Shown here: positions 26,308-34,394 of the stretch, piece after piece
Numbering within the stretch: position 1 is the stretch's first letter
How the letters are laid out: every line of letters begins with the position of its first letter
Source of the DNA: Methanotrichaceae archaeon
GTDB lineage: Archaea > Halobacteriota > Methanosarcinia > Methanotrichales > Methanotrichaceae
Reading direction: 5' to 3'
NCBI GenBank assembly: GCA_016927055.1
Contig: JAFGNK010000171.1
Span: forward strand, 1-40,212
Length of the DNA stretch: 40,212 nt
Notes under the pieces: generated by a model
Told to the model about the DNA's origin: nothing
The model's database searches: none
What the model saw: only the letters and a program-made list of their open reading frames with translations
Program-made: the position numbers and the translations under genes

Positions 26308-26634
26308 TCAGTCCCCTTTCACCTTTATAGATGCAACTTTGTGCCCAATGATCGTGTACCTTATCCCTTTTAAAGCTTCCTCGAGCTGCTTGATGAGCTT
26401 TTCGCACTTATCGGAGCCTACGACGGTATTAACCATGACTCCTGGTTCCGAGTGGTCTCTGATCGCTTTTAAAGCCAGATCAGGGTCTTCGCTCAGCTGG
26501 AATGTCTTCCAGGTATTCGGTGCCATTCCCTGATACTCCATAAGATAAAAGCCGGTAATGCCCAGTTCTGTTAAGGTATTTATAACTCTAACCAGGTGCT
26601 CGTGATCCACAAAAATCTTGACCATCGTCTTCAT
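26308..26634 (-). CDS. PII-like (MJ1244-type) protein
   Basis: The ORF track starts at 26661, but AAAGGGG lies just before the ATG at 26634, giving a 108-residue protein beginning MKTMVKIFVDHEHL. The ferredoxin-like layout (VKIFVDHEHLVRVINTLTELGITGFYLMEYQG, then VMVNTVVGSDKCEKLIKQLEEAL and a last strand) resembles PII superfamily proteins, but the canonical T-loop and B-loop ligand residues are absent. I associate it with the small methanogen family typified by MJ1244. It is cotranscribed with the NifU-like gene, so a link to iron-sulfur or metal status is possible. Ligand unknown. Confidence 0.65.
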   Translation of the reverse strand: MKTMVKIFVDHEHLVRVINTLTELGITGFYLMEYQGMAPNTWKTFQLSEDPDLALKAIRDHSEPGVMVNTVVGSDKCEKLIKQLEEALKGIRYTIIGHKVASIKVKGD

Positions 26635-26729
26635 AGATTTCCCCTTTGTTATATCGAACATCGAACCTTAAATAACTTCGCGATTATCCAGATATTTTTT
26701 TATCCTACCCCGGCTAAGCAGGCCTTACT

Positions 26730-27212
26730 ATGGCCATGAGAGATATCAGAGATGTGTTAAAGAGCAAGGGAATCGGTGAGGACGAGGTCGTCTCCGCGGC
26801 AATGCAACTTTACTTCCCCCATCCGGGAGTGGAAACGCGCGAGAAGGCGGAGGCTGTTTTTCGGCAGGAAATGGCTCTCGCGCTTTCTGATCCCAATCTG
26901 GCGCTTCTCATTTACGCGGGAGTCCTGCTGGAGTTGGAGGGTGAAAGATGCAATCTTCCTAATTTGCAGCCAGCTGACTATGAGAACGATCTGACCTGTC
27001 TGATCGCGGATGAGGTCCTGGGTCTTGCCATTGCCAAGTATGTGGGCGGCTACAAAGGGCTTTTCGATTACGTTCGCTACGACAAGGCCAAGCCGGGGAT
27101 CCTCTCCCGCCTGGGCCCCTTCATGGACGATGTGGTGGCCGGGCTCATCGGTGGAGTATCTGCTAATATGTATACCCGGGCGGCGCAGTTCGCTGAAGGG
27201 AGCTGCCATTGA
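26730..27212 (+). CDS. cobZ: Alpha-ribazole phosphatase, PgpA-like
   Basis: This 160-residue protein belongs to the phosphatidylglycerophosphatase A-like family in the form used as CobZ in methanogens, which dephosphorylates alpha-ribazole-5'-phosphate or the cobamide phosphate in nucleotide-loop assembly. The signature region is CLIADEVLGLAIAKYVGGYKGLFDYVRYDKAKPGILSRLGPFMDDVVAGLIGG, with the acidic DE and DD residues expected to bind metal. The role is supported strongly by context: the stop codon overlaps the cobS start (TTGA), and cobY follows. The first membrane-like helices of bacterial PgpA are reduced. It heads the operon. Confidence 0.85.
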   Translation: MAMRDIRDVLKSKGIGEDEVVSAAMQLYFPHPGVETREKAEAVFRQEMALALSDPNLALLIYAGVLLELEGERCNLPNLQPADYENDLTCLIADEVLGLAIAKYVGGYKGLFDYVRYDKAKPGILSRLGPFMDDVVAGLIGGVSANMYTRAAQFAEGSCH

Positions 27213-27982
27213 AAGACCTGCTTTTTGCTCTCAAGTCAGGATTCGGCTGGCTGTCTACCATACCGGTAGGCATCTCCATGGAGGGCATCGAGGCCCTGAT
27301 GAAGCATGTTTATGTCTTTCCTCTGGTGGGCCTGGTATTGGGTGCGATTTTGGGAGCAGTGGCCTATATCGCGGGGCAGGTTCTGCCTGCCAATCTGGTG
27401 GCTGTAGTGGCGATAGTTGCCATCTACAAGCTCTGCGGCATAAACCATATCGACGGCCTAGCCGACTTCGGGGATGGGGTGATAGCTCATGGCACTAGTG
27501 AGAAAAAGGTACAGGCTATGAAGGATGTCTCTCTGGGCACGGGCGGAGGAGTTTTCATCGCCGTAATCCTGCTGGCAGCCTTCGCGGTTATTTCAGACAT
27601 CCCCCAAAAGGTACTGCCCCTGGCCCTTCTGGTGGCAGAGGTCTCGGCCAAAGAGGCCATGATCTGCTTTGCTGCTTTTTCCACCTCGCTGCAGAAGGGT
27701 TTCGGCCAGATCATGATTGAGCGGACGGGGGCAAAGCAGTTTGCTATCGGCCTGGTAATATCGGCCATTGTGTGCGTGGCGGCCTTGGGCCCCCTGGGCC
27801 TGGCCGCTCTGGTCGCGGCTCAGGCGGCCGCCCTTTACATGATTCTTGTGGCGAATAGGAACTTTGGTGGGGCCACGGGCGACGGTATTGGGGCTACCAA
27901 TGAGGTGGCAAGAGTGGTGGCTCTGGTAGTGGTTCTGACTTTAGTGACCTTTGGAGGTGTTCTTCCCTGGATGCTCTGCTGA
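27209..27982 (+). CDS. cobS: Adenosylcobinamide-GDP ribazoletransferase
   Basis: This 257-residue integral membrane enzyme joins adenosylcobinamide-GDP and alpha-ribazole (or its phosphate) to form the cobamide. The diagnostic motif GINHIDGLADFGDG is at about residues 75-88, followed by LGTGGGVF and several hydrophobic helices; the acidic residues in the motif bind Mg. The start is a TTG overlapping the cobZ stop. Its last 16 bases are overlapped by the proposed true start of cobY, so the three genes are translationally coupled. Methanogens need cobamide for methyl transfer in the Mtr complex. Confidence 0.95.
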   Translation: MKDLLFALKSGFGWLSTIPVGISMEGIEALMKHVYVFPLVGLVLGAILGAVAYIAGQVLPANLVAVVAIVAIYKLCGINHIDGLADFGDGVIAHGTSEKKVQAMKDVSLGTGGGVFIAVILLAAFAVISDIPQKVLPLALLVAEVSAKEAMICFAAFSTSLQKGFGQIMIERTGAKQFAIGLVISAIVCVAALGPLGLAALVAAQAAALYMILVANRNFGGATGDGIGATNEVARVVALVVVLTLVTFGGVLPWMLC

Positions 27983-28569
27983 TGGCTGGGGGGCGCGGCT
28001 CGCGACTGAAGATGGGGGAAAAGCCGATGGTGACTCTCTTTGGCAGGCCGCTCATCGATTATGTAGCCCTGGCTTTGGAGGACAGCTCTGTGGGTAGGAT
28101 CTTTGTGGCCACCACTGAGAATGTGCCTCAGACCCGAGAGTGGGCCATGGAGAGGGGGCTATGTGTAGTAGAGACGGGCAGCTATGGCTATGTGGCGGAC
28201 ATGATTGAGGCCGTGAAGAAGGCAGAGGTCAAAGATCCCATAATGATTATCATGGCTGACCTGCCCCTGATCACATCCGATCTGATTGATGAGGTAATAG
28301 AGGTTTATGAGGAGCGGCCCGAGCCGGCTTTATCCACTCACACTCCCCTGGATCTGCACAGCCGCCTGGGACGAAGGCCCGATTCCCTCTTCAACTATCA
28401 GGGTCGGCTCATTGTTCCGGCAGGCATAAATGTACTGGATGGCTGCGAGATAGAAAAGGAGCAAGAGGACTTTCACCTGATACTGGAGAGAATTGAGCTG
28501 GCGGTGAATGTGAATGTGGTCGGGGACCTCAAGCTCTGCGAGAAGATAATGCAAGGTGATTTCCTTTGA
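27967..28569 (+). CDS. cobY: Adenosylcobinamide-phosphate guanylyltransferase, likely CTG start
   Basis: CobY is the archaeal GTP:adenosylcobinamide-phosphate guanylyltransferase, making adenosylcobinamide-GDP for CobS. The nucleotide-binding MAGGRGSRLKMGEKPMVTLFGRPLIDYV and later IIMADLPLIT and LIVPAGINVL match the family. The ORF track starts at ATG 27982, but the preceding in-frame codons encode LDALL, and CobY proteins I know begin MDAL(I/V)MAGG. GGAGGTG at 27953-27959 lies 7 bases before CTG 27967, whereas it is 22 bases before the ATG. I therefore place the start at CTG, giving 200 residues. No ATG, GTG or TTG is available in frame nearby. The gene overlaps the end of cobS. Confidence 0.88.
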   Translation: MDALLMAGGRGSRLKMGEKPMVTLFGRPLIDYVALALEDSSVGRIFVATTENVPQTREWAMERGLCVVETGSYGYVADMIEAVKKAEVKDPIMIIMADLPLITSDLIDEVIEVYEERPEPALSTHTPLDLHSRLGRRPDSLFNYQGRLIVPAGINVLDGCEIEKEQEDFHLILERIELAVNVNVVGDLKLCEKIMQGDFL

Positions 28570-28937
28570 ACAACTCCATAACCGCAAACGGCGAGAAATT
28601 CTCGACCGATGACCTGCTGCTGCTTACCGGAGAGGATGAGATCAAACAGCCCGATCAGATCAAGGGCTACATCCTGCTCATGGCTCGGGCTCTAAGAAAT
28701 CCCATGAGGCTGCCCTGGCTGATCAAGGACATCTTCAATCTCTGCATTCAAGAGGAGGACCAAAGGGACATGAGGCTCTGCCTGATCCGGGTGCAGGTGG
28801 AAGCGGAGCTGAAGATGAACCAGGATATCCAAAGGTATCAGCAGAGGCGCTACGTGGCCCAGGTAATCGAGATTCTGCTCTTCAATGAGCTCTTGCTCGC
28901 GCCGCGCGAGCCGGTGGAAGAGGGGGATATTGAGTAG
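28566..28937 (+). CDS. Hypothetical protein at the end of the cob operon
   Basis: This 123-residue soluble, mostly helical protein begins at a TTG that overlaps the cobY stop (TTGA), so it is part of the cobZ-cobS-cobY operon. Segments such as DQIKGYILLMARALRNPMRLPWLIKDIFNLCIQEEDQRDMRLCLIRVQVEAELKMNQDIQRY suggest a helical bundle with two cysteines and no membrane helix. I do not recognise the family. Overlap with the cobamide genes makes a role in cobamide assembly or its control plausible, but this is inference from position only. Confidence 0.65.
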   Translation: MNNSITANGEKFSTDDLLLLTGEDEIKQPDQIKGYILLMARALRNPMRLPWLIKDIFNLCIQEEDQRDMRLCLIRVQVEAELKMNQDIQRYQQRRYVAQVIEILLFNELLLAPREPVEEGDIE

Positions 28938-28940
28938 AGC

Positions 28941-29313
28941 TCAAACCTCTTTTTTCCCATTTGATCGCTCGCGGTTGAGTATGGCCTCGATTTCTGAGCG
29001 GATCTCTGGCGCGAACTTCTTGGAGGTCTTCCACACAATCTCATCGTCAATCCCAAAATAACCATGGATAAGCCGATCTCTCATTCCGGCCATATCCTTC
29101 CAGGGTACCTGAGGATTCCGTTGCCTGACGGCGGTAGGCACTTTCTTGACAGCCTCTCCTACGATCTCAAGCGCGCAGATCACGGAATAGCGTGTCTTTT
29201 CATCAGCCAGAAAATCCTCAAGGTCCATTCCCTCCACGAAGTTTTCTGCCTTCTCCAGATTATATATTCACGATATCCTGCAGAAAGTCGATGTACCTTC
29301 GCCCGGGCTTCAC
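28941..29313 (-). pseudogene. hepT: HepT-type HEPN toxin, frameshifted
   Basis: The toxin ribonuclease of an MNT/HEPN system is broken. The first part starts at GTG 29313, overlapping the mntA stop, and reads KPGRRYIDFLQDIVNI before TAA at 29260-29262. The rest continues in another frame as NLEKAENFVEGMDLEDFLADEKTRYSV, and carries the complete catalytic RX4HXY motif as RDRLIHGY. The two frames together give a normal HepT of about 120 residues. Removing one A in the AATATATAAT run restores it (NIYLEKAENF). The ORF-track entry 28941-29237 is the downstream fragment starting at an internal GTG. It could be a sequencing indel, but the nearby nuclease gene is broken too. Confidence 0.8.
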
Positions 29314-29654
29314 AATGCTACCTTCTCTCGAAGAATACGCTCTCCTATCTCGCCTTTTAAGGCGCGAATTGATACGAGATCAACTTTGATACCGGTGATC
29401 TCGCGAAGCTTCCGCTCAAGGGAGATGAACTTGGGAAGGGTGGGCACTTCCTCGAATTCCACTAGAATATCAAGATCGCTATGCTTGTGCTGCTCGCCCC
29501 GGACGTAGGATCCGAAGAGCCAAAGGGTACTGACGCGATATTCCTTACGCAAGTCCGCCAAGTTATTGCGAAGCAACTGCTTTAGATCCTCTAGAGCAGG
29601 CTTTGGCTTATATTTCAATGGCTTTGAGACGGCTTGAGACTTCTTGCTTTGCAT
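29310..29654 (-). CDS. mntA: MNT-type minimal nucleotidyltransferase antitoxin
   Basis: This 114-residue protein has the minimal nucleotidyltransferase signature GSYVRGEQHKHSDLDILVEF, with GS at 48-49 and metal-binding aspartates D60 and D62. In characterised MntA/HepT pairs the antitoxin adenylylates a tyrosine next to the toxin's RX4HXY motif and so silences it. The first 20 residues are basic and may be an extension. The gene overlaps the start of the frameshifted hepT. It is intact, so the antitoxin outlives its partner here. Confidence 0.85.
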   Translation of the reverse strand: MQSKKSQAVSKPLKYKPKPALEDLKQLLRNNLADLRKEYRVSTLWLFGSYVRGEQHKHSDLDILVEFEEVPTLPKFISLERKLREITGIKVDLVSIRALKGEIGERILREKVAL

Positions 29655-29857
29655 CGAATACTATCCGGGTTTTAAGGGATAAATACATACGGATTCTTTT
29701 CACGATGGGTGAGATTTGACAGTTGACCTAACAAATCCACACATGCAGGATATTGGTGTTGGTCTTCTTAAGAAGATCTTGTAGCAGTCGGAGATTTTGC
29801 AGTGACTTGAATAAGGTGAGGCACCTCTACTTAGGGGTAAAGCACCAATTTGCTAGC

Positions 29858-31062
29858 TCAATTGGATTCTTGATCCTTTTTGGGATACTCATCTACGATT
29901 ACATTAGTCTTTATGGGCTCTGCAAAATAGCCTAATTCGTTTTTTAGAAAGTTAAGATCATCTTGGTCTTTTTCCGTCCAATTATTTTTGAAATAATAAA
30001 TTGCATCCATTGAATAGCCCTTTCCTTTTTCATATATTTCTGTTGCTATTCCAACTACTGTTTGATTTTCAGGATATAAACCTCTAATAACAAAGCAACG
30101 AGCACCCAACTCAGCTATTCTATATTTGCGATCAAAGTCTGGAGAACAAGTTAAAAAGACATAACTCACACCAGAAGGAGAAAGTACGCATCTTGATCTT
30201 ATCTTACTTTTTTGTGTTAAGAATTCAAAAAACGCCTTGCTTAAGATCCTTCTATTAAACCTATTTTCTTTTGCCATTGTTCGCATGGATCTTTCAACAT
30301 CTGTTAAGGACGAACTAAATTCTAAATTATTTTCATAAAAATCGTTGCAAAATATTTCGATGATATTATCCTATACATAACTGATCCGATCTTCTTCCTT
30401 ATTAGTAATAAATTCTGGTTTCTCCGTAACCTTTGACCACAATCCGTCGCTAACTAGGAAGCAATCAAAATTTATTGGAAGCATTCTATTGTTATAAATG
30501 TATAATGCAAGCAAATCTTCTTCATATCCCAGAAACATAGTCTGTATGCCGGCTATCGATAAGAATTCCTTATCATTTAAATACTTAATAAAATCCGTTA
30601 TTGTATCAAGCATGTTTATTATAATATTTAGTGAATATTCATCAAAAACATGAACAAAGCCCTTTCCAAGTTCCCCAAAATAAATTGGAACTTCTCTTTT
30701 TCCACCAAGAGCTACTGCAATACGATGTATTTTGCGACGATCGCTTTGCGGAAATGAGAGACTCTTTCGTCCTTCCTTTGTGATTACATGTGTCGCTCTC
30801 TTGATCCATTTTTCAGCTCCATAAATTTGCCCACAAGATTCTTCGATTGCTTTTTTTTTTTGCCATCGACTCCAATCAACCGAAATATCGCCACTATTTG
30901 TTAATTCTATCTCTTTAACAGATAAGATAATAATGTCAGGATCGCATACTATTAGCACGTCACACAGTTCTTTACCGTTCTTGCCTTTTGGATTAGATAG
31001 CTCCACATAGATAAAAATGAATTCCTGCATATTTTATAAACTAGTTCTTCAGACTTGTTCAT
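29858..31062 (-). pseudogene. Nuclease-like gene broken by a frameshift and an in-frame TAG
   Basis: Two ORF-track proteins (30371-31030 and 29858-30286) are pieces of one gene. They are in the same frame, separated by a TAG at 30371-30373 followed by 28 sense codons, so ISYV*DNIIEIF is interrupted, probably where tryptophan (TGG) stood. At the 5' end, an ATG at 31062 begins KSEELVYKICRNSFLSMWSY in a different frame; inserting one base near 30995 gives WSYPNPKGKNGKELCDVLIV and joins the ORFs. The repaired protein would have about 401 residues. ELCDVLIVCDPDIIILSVKEIE looks like a PD-(D/E)XK nuclease core. The region is clearly AT-rich against its neighbours. The start overlaps the mfnD stop as ATGA. 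Confidence 0.75.
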
Positions 31063-32009
31063 GTTCTCAAGACATTGTTATCTCTTTTACACAGACTATT
31101 TAAATCCATCTTTCTGAACACGTACTCCCCTTCCACCGTCACCTTCTCCGCCATCCCCCCAAACCGTGCCCCTAAGATCAGCTCCCCGATCTCCTCCTTC
31201 ATCACCCTGGATATGCCGATGATGGACGTGGTGGGCCGTGCATTGACATCCACCGCCCAGGGCCGCTCCCCCAGCACGAAGTCGATTCCTGCATATCCGC
31301 GCAGGCCCAGGGCCGCTGCCGCCTTTCTTGCCTCAGCCCAGATCTCATCGGCGCGAGGCGTATTATAGGGAACCTGGCTTCCCTGATAGCTCATGCCTTC
31401 GCCGGAGAAGTCGATGAGCTGGCGGTTGATGGTCAGCGGCAAGAAAAAGCCCTCCCGGCTTACCATGAAGCTGGCGGAGAGGTGCAGCCCCTCATGGTAG
31501 CGGGTGACGATCTCCTCCGGGCCCGCTTTGGTCAAGGAGGTGATTCGAACACCCTCCGAGCCGCAGCCCGTGCGCGGCTTTACCACGTAGCGGTGGCAGC
31601 CTTTCTCAACAGGATCGGGCCTGTCCACGATCTCAGCCACGGGGACGCCTGCCAGCGCCAGAGCCCGGGTGCAGAGCAGCTTGTCAGCGGCCAGGCGCGC
31701 CGCAGCTGGGCTGCAGCCCAGGTTCACCGTATGCCTCTCCAGGATCTCCAGTAGGTGGGGCTGCATGCCGTCTGGGGCAATTAAGAGCCCGGCGTCTGCA
31801 TCGCTGTCCAGGACGCTTTCAAAATCCTCTTCACTCTTCATGAGAATGGGTCGGCCTGCTGCAATGGTGAGCCCGAATGTGGGGTAGAGCACCTCATGCC
31901 CGCACCTCGCAAAGCTCTTCGCCAGGGTGGCCAGCATGGCCCGCCCCTCCAGCTCGCACGTCCCGCCCAGGCCAAGAGCGGAGGCGTATTCGGCAATAAG
32001 AATCTTCAT
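31059..32009 (-). CDS. mfnD: ATP-grasp ligase, probable tyramine-glutamate ligase
   Basis: This 316-residue protein is an ATP-grasp enzyme: RYVVKPRTGCGSEGVRI (lysine and loop for ATP), LSASFMVSREG, and the metal/ATP-binding end GYAGIDFVLGERPWAVDVNARPTTSIIG. The N-terminus MKILIAEYASA...EGRAMLATLAKSF matches the methanogen ligase that joins tyramine to glutamate in methanofuran synthesis (MfnD), as far as I can recall the family; another ATP-grasp substrate is possible. The C-terminal tail (DLNSLCKRDNNVLRT) seems unrelated to the fold and lies where the decayed nuclease gene begins. The next upstream gene on this strand is a prenyltransferase 104 bases away. Confidence 0.72.
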   Translation of the reverse strand: MKILIAEYASALGLGGTCELEGRAMLATLAKSFARCGHEVLYPTFGLTIAAGRPILMKSEEDFESVLDSDADAGLLIAPDGMQPHLLEILERHTVNLGCSPAAARLAADKLLCTRALALAGVPVAEIVDRPDPVEKGCHRYVVKPRTGCGSEGVRITSLTKAGPEEIVTRYHEGLHLSASFMVSREGFFLPLTINRQLIDFSGEGMSYQGSQVPYNTPRADEIWAEARKAAAALGLRGYAGIDFVLGERPWAVDVNARPTTSIIGISRVMKEEIGELILGARFGGMAEKVTVEGEYVFRKMDLNSLCKRDNNVLRT

Positions 32010-32113
32010 GGAAAGTCAGGTCGGATTAGCGGCGCAAATGTACTTAATTGCATCCGATCTCGTACTTGCCTTGGGCATAGAGATCAAAGCCTTTATTGGG
32101 CCAATCATCTCCA

Positions 32114-33037
32114 TCACAGCGCCGCTCCCTGAGACAGTTCCGCCCGCAGCAGCACATCGACAATTATGGCGGCAAAGAGCACGGCCCGGTAGTTGGCTGA
32201 CTGGTAGAAGAGCTGCTCCCCCCTCACCGATGTTGGGTGGCGCACGAAGTCCAGGTTTTGCAGCAGCAGCCAGCCGCCTGCGCCGCCTGCTACGGCCAGG
32301 TAGAGCCATCCCAGATTGGCGGAAAGGCCCAGGGCGATGGATAAAACGACGCCGATGACCCAGAAGCCTGCCACCATTTTGGCGGTGGCAGAAATTCCGA
32401 AGGTAGCCGGTGTGGTGGGAATTCCTTTTTCTTTATCGCCGACCACGTCTCGTGAGGCATCGCAGTTGGTAAAGCCCCAATCTGTGATACCAATCATGGC
32501 CGCCAAAATCAGGGCGGCGGGATGCAGACCGGGGCCCGCTTTGAGAAGTCCGGCCGGTTCCATGGCCAGCCAGACGCCCAGAGGCACCAGTCCGAAGGAC
32601 AGCCCCACAAAGATCCAGGAGAAGGGCGTATTTCTCTTGGCCCAGGCGGAGTAGATGGTGATGAGCAGCGTGGCGGCAATCAGGATGGCAAAGCTCTCCG
32701 GGTTGAGGTATAGGGCCACTGCCCCGGCCACGAGAAAAAGAAATAGCGACCAGAGCTGGGCCTCGCGCTTGCTCAGCATGGCCGAAGGCAGAGGGCGGTC
32801 GGGCATAGCAATGCTGTCCACATCGATATCGCAGCAGTCGTTGTAGACATATGAGCTGGTGATGGCACAGTAGGCTCCTATAGCGGCTATGATAAAAGGC
32901 AGCAGCGGCGGCAGGGCCCCTTCCACGGCGTAAACCGCCAAAAGCGCCGCCGCGGCGGGCATGGCCAGATCCATTGCCGCGAGGGGTGGACGCAGGAGCT
33001 CGATGTGTGCCCTAAATCGGGAAAGGCTTTGATGCAT
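32114..33037 (-). CDS. UbiA family prenyltransferase
   Basis: This 307-residue membrane enzyme has about nine helices and both aspartate-rich motifs of the UbiA superfamily: YNDCCDIDVDSI with DRPLPS after it, and DASRDVVGDKEKG for the second prenyl-diphosphate/Mg site. Members attach prenyl chains to aromatic or polyol acceptors. In a methanogen the candidates are digeranylgeranylglyceryl phosphate synthase for membrane lipids, or a step of methanophenazine synthesis; the sequence alone does not decide. It follows the pgi gene by 20 bases, so the two are cotranscribed, an association with no clear biochemical logic. Confidence 0.88.
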   Translation of the reverse strand: MHQSLSRFRAHIELLRPPLAAMDLAMPAAAALLAVYAVEGALPPLLPFIIAAIGAYCAITSSYVYNDCCDIDVDSIAMPDRPLPSAMLSKREAQLWSLFLFLVAGAVALYLNPESFAILIAATLLITIYSAWAKRNTPFSWIFVGLSFGLVPLGVWLAMEPAGLLKAGPGLHPAALILAAMIGITDWGFTNCDASRDVVGDKEKGIPTTPATFGISATAKMVAGFWVIGVVLSIALGLSANLGWLYLAVAGGAGGWLLLQNLDFVRHPTSVRGEQLFYQSANYRAVLFAAIIVDVLLRAELSQGAAL

Positions 33038-33057
33038 GGCGATTTATCCTGAAATCT

Positions 33058-33777
33058 TCAGATGAGCCCCGCGAAGAGCTCAAGATGCTCCTCGGGCTTT
33101 GTCAGGTAATCCAGAAGACCCGGCTCTCTTAGCAGCGGATACATCTCCCTGTTCTTGGCCAGGCCGAGTTTGCGTAGGCTTGAGCTGTCAGGTGCTTCTA
33201 TCCGGCGAAGCTGTCCTGCCTCTGGGCATCGATCGTTCTTTATCCAACCATCTCTGGTGAAAAAGTAGGCCCCCCCAGCTTTTTCCCGGAAGGGATCGTA
33301 AAGCGATGAGAAGTTCCTGGCCACGAAGTTAGCCATCTTAAGAGTCTTATTGGAGCGATTTATGGTGATGTGGCCGTAATCGGGCGGCACAAGGACCTTA
33401 TCTCCGGCTGAGGCGTAAACTGCCACCACATCGCTGAGATCCAGGTTTTGCAGAAGGTAGAGTGCCTCTCCTTCTATTACCTCGTAAAGCTCCGGGTAGG
33501 TGATGGTCCCGTTGGGCACAAGCGGATGGTAATGGCCGGCTGTCTTGATATATTCGCGACCGAGCATATTTGGTGGAATAATAGTGATATCATAGCGTAG
33601 ATCCTGCTGCAGTAGCTTCTCTTTATCCGCCCGGCTTAAGAAAAGGTCGCGATACATGTAATAAAGCTCAAAGTCCTCTGCCCCGGCAAGCCAACTCTGA
33701 TCGAAGATCACTTCCTTCATATCGAAAAGCTGACGAACGTCGGGCTCCTGTCTCTTGCCGCCAAATTCAATTTGCAT
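33058..33777 (-). CDS. pgiA: Cupin-type glucose-6-phosphate isomerase
   Basis: This 239-residue protein is the archaeal cupin phosphoglucose isomerase, interconverting glucose-6-phosphate and fructose-6-phosphate for gluconeogenesis and sugar synthesis. Metal-binding and catalytic motifs are TAGHYHPLVPNGTITYPELYEV (H82, H84 and a glutamate near 96) and VPPDYGHITIN (H136). The length and motif order match the euryarchaeal type. It heads a minus-strand unit with the UbiA gene; an A+T-rich stretch at 33811-33822 may be its promoter. Confidence 0.9.
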   Translation of the reverse strand: MQIEFGGKRQEPDVRQLFDMKEVIFDQSWLAGAEDFELYYMYRDLFLSRADKEKLLQQDLRYDITIIPPNMLGREYIKTAGHYHPLVPNGTITYPELYEVIEGEALYLLQNLDLSDVVAVYASAGDKVLVPPDYGHITINRSNKTLKMANFVARNFSSLYDPFREKAGGAYFFTRDGWIKNDRCPEAGQLRRIEAPDSSSLRKLGLAKNREMYPLLREPGLLDYLTKPEEHLELFAGLI

Positions 33778-33944
33778 CTTTCAGCCACCAAATGACATTG
33801 AGCTTTTTCAGGATTAAATATGATCGCATTATCTTCCTTTTCCTGCAAAGGTCATGAGCACAGCTAAGGTCGGGCAATTCCAAGGGCAATTTTCTTTTTT
33901 TCTTTTGCCAGATTGTACCGGATTTCTTTCAGTTGCTGCCGTCT

Positions 33945-34394
33945 TTAGCAGGCCTGCGGGCTGGTGATGGTGAAGTACTCCGTGAGCACCTTTCTGTAGT
34001 CCACAATCACGTCCACCTTCCAGGTTCCAGGCAGGCGGGCGACGTCGGTTCCCTTGATCTTAAGGCAGCTCCAGACAGGTGCGGCCCACATTCCCGTGAA
34101 TCCATCGATAGGAGGAATGGTGCTGAAAGACCGGGCATACGTTCTACCCTCCGGCCAGTACCATCTCCACTCCACGCTGTGCACCCTCGCGTCCCGCCAG
34201 ATAAGCAGCCAGGAGGCGACCTGCTCGTCATCGGATGTAAATGTATACGTCCTGTAGAGCGGCATGCCATTCGGGCTAATCTCTTTGGCTATCGTATGCT
34301 CGGAAAGCGGAAAGAAGGTAGGATGGGATGCCTGACAGATCCCGCCCATGAGCAAGACTGCCAGAACAACTAAAGCTAGAACTCTTTCTCTCAT
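33945..34394 (-). CDS. Secreted hypothetical beta-sandwich protein
   Basis: This 149-residue protein has a signal peptide (RVLALVVLAVLLMGGICQA). The mature part is rich in strands and tryptophan (SWLLIWRDARVHSVEWRWYWPEG) and ends with PGTWKVDVIVDYRKVLTEYFTI, a pattern like the last strands of immunoglobulin-like extracellular domains ('pG.w.v.v..dg'). There are no membrane helices beyond the signal and few sequons. GGGTGAG precedes the ATG at a suitable distance, supporting the start. Function not known. Confidence 0.7.
   Translation of the reverse strand: MRERVLALVVLAVLLMGGICQASHPTFFPLSEHTIAKEISPNGMPLYRTYTFTSDDEQVASWLLIWRDARVHSVEWRWYWPEGRTYARSFSTIPPIDGFTGMWAAPVWSCLKIKGTDVARLPGTWKVDVIVDYRKVLTEYFTITSPQAC

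Noticed and set aside
30371-30373. In-frame TAG as a pyrrolysine codon
   Set aside because: TAG ends several ordinary genes here (glnK-1, thiC, the 78-residue protein), the same gene also has a frameshift, and a Trp codon fits the site. A nonsense mutation is simpler.
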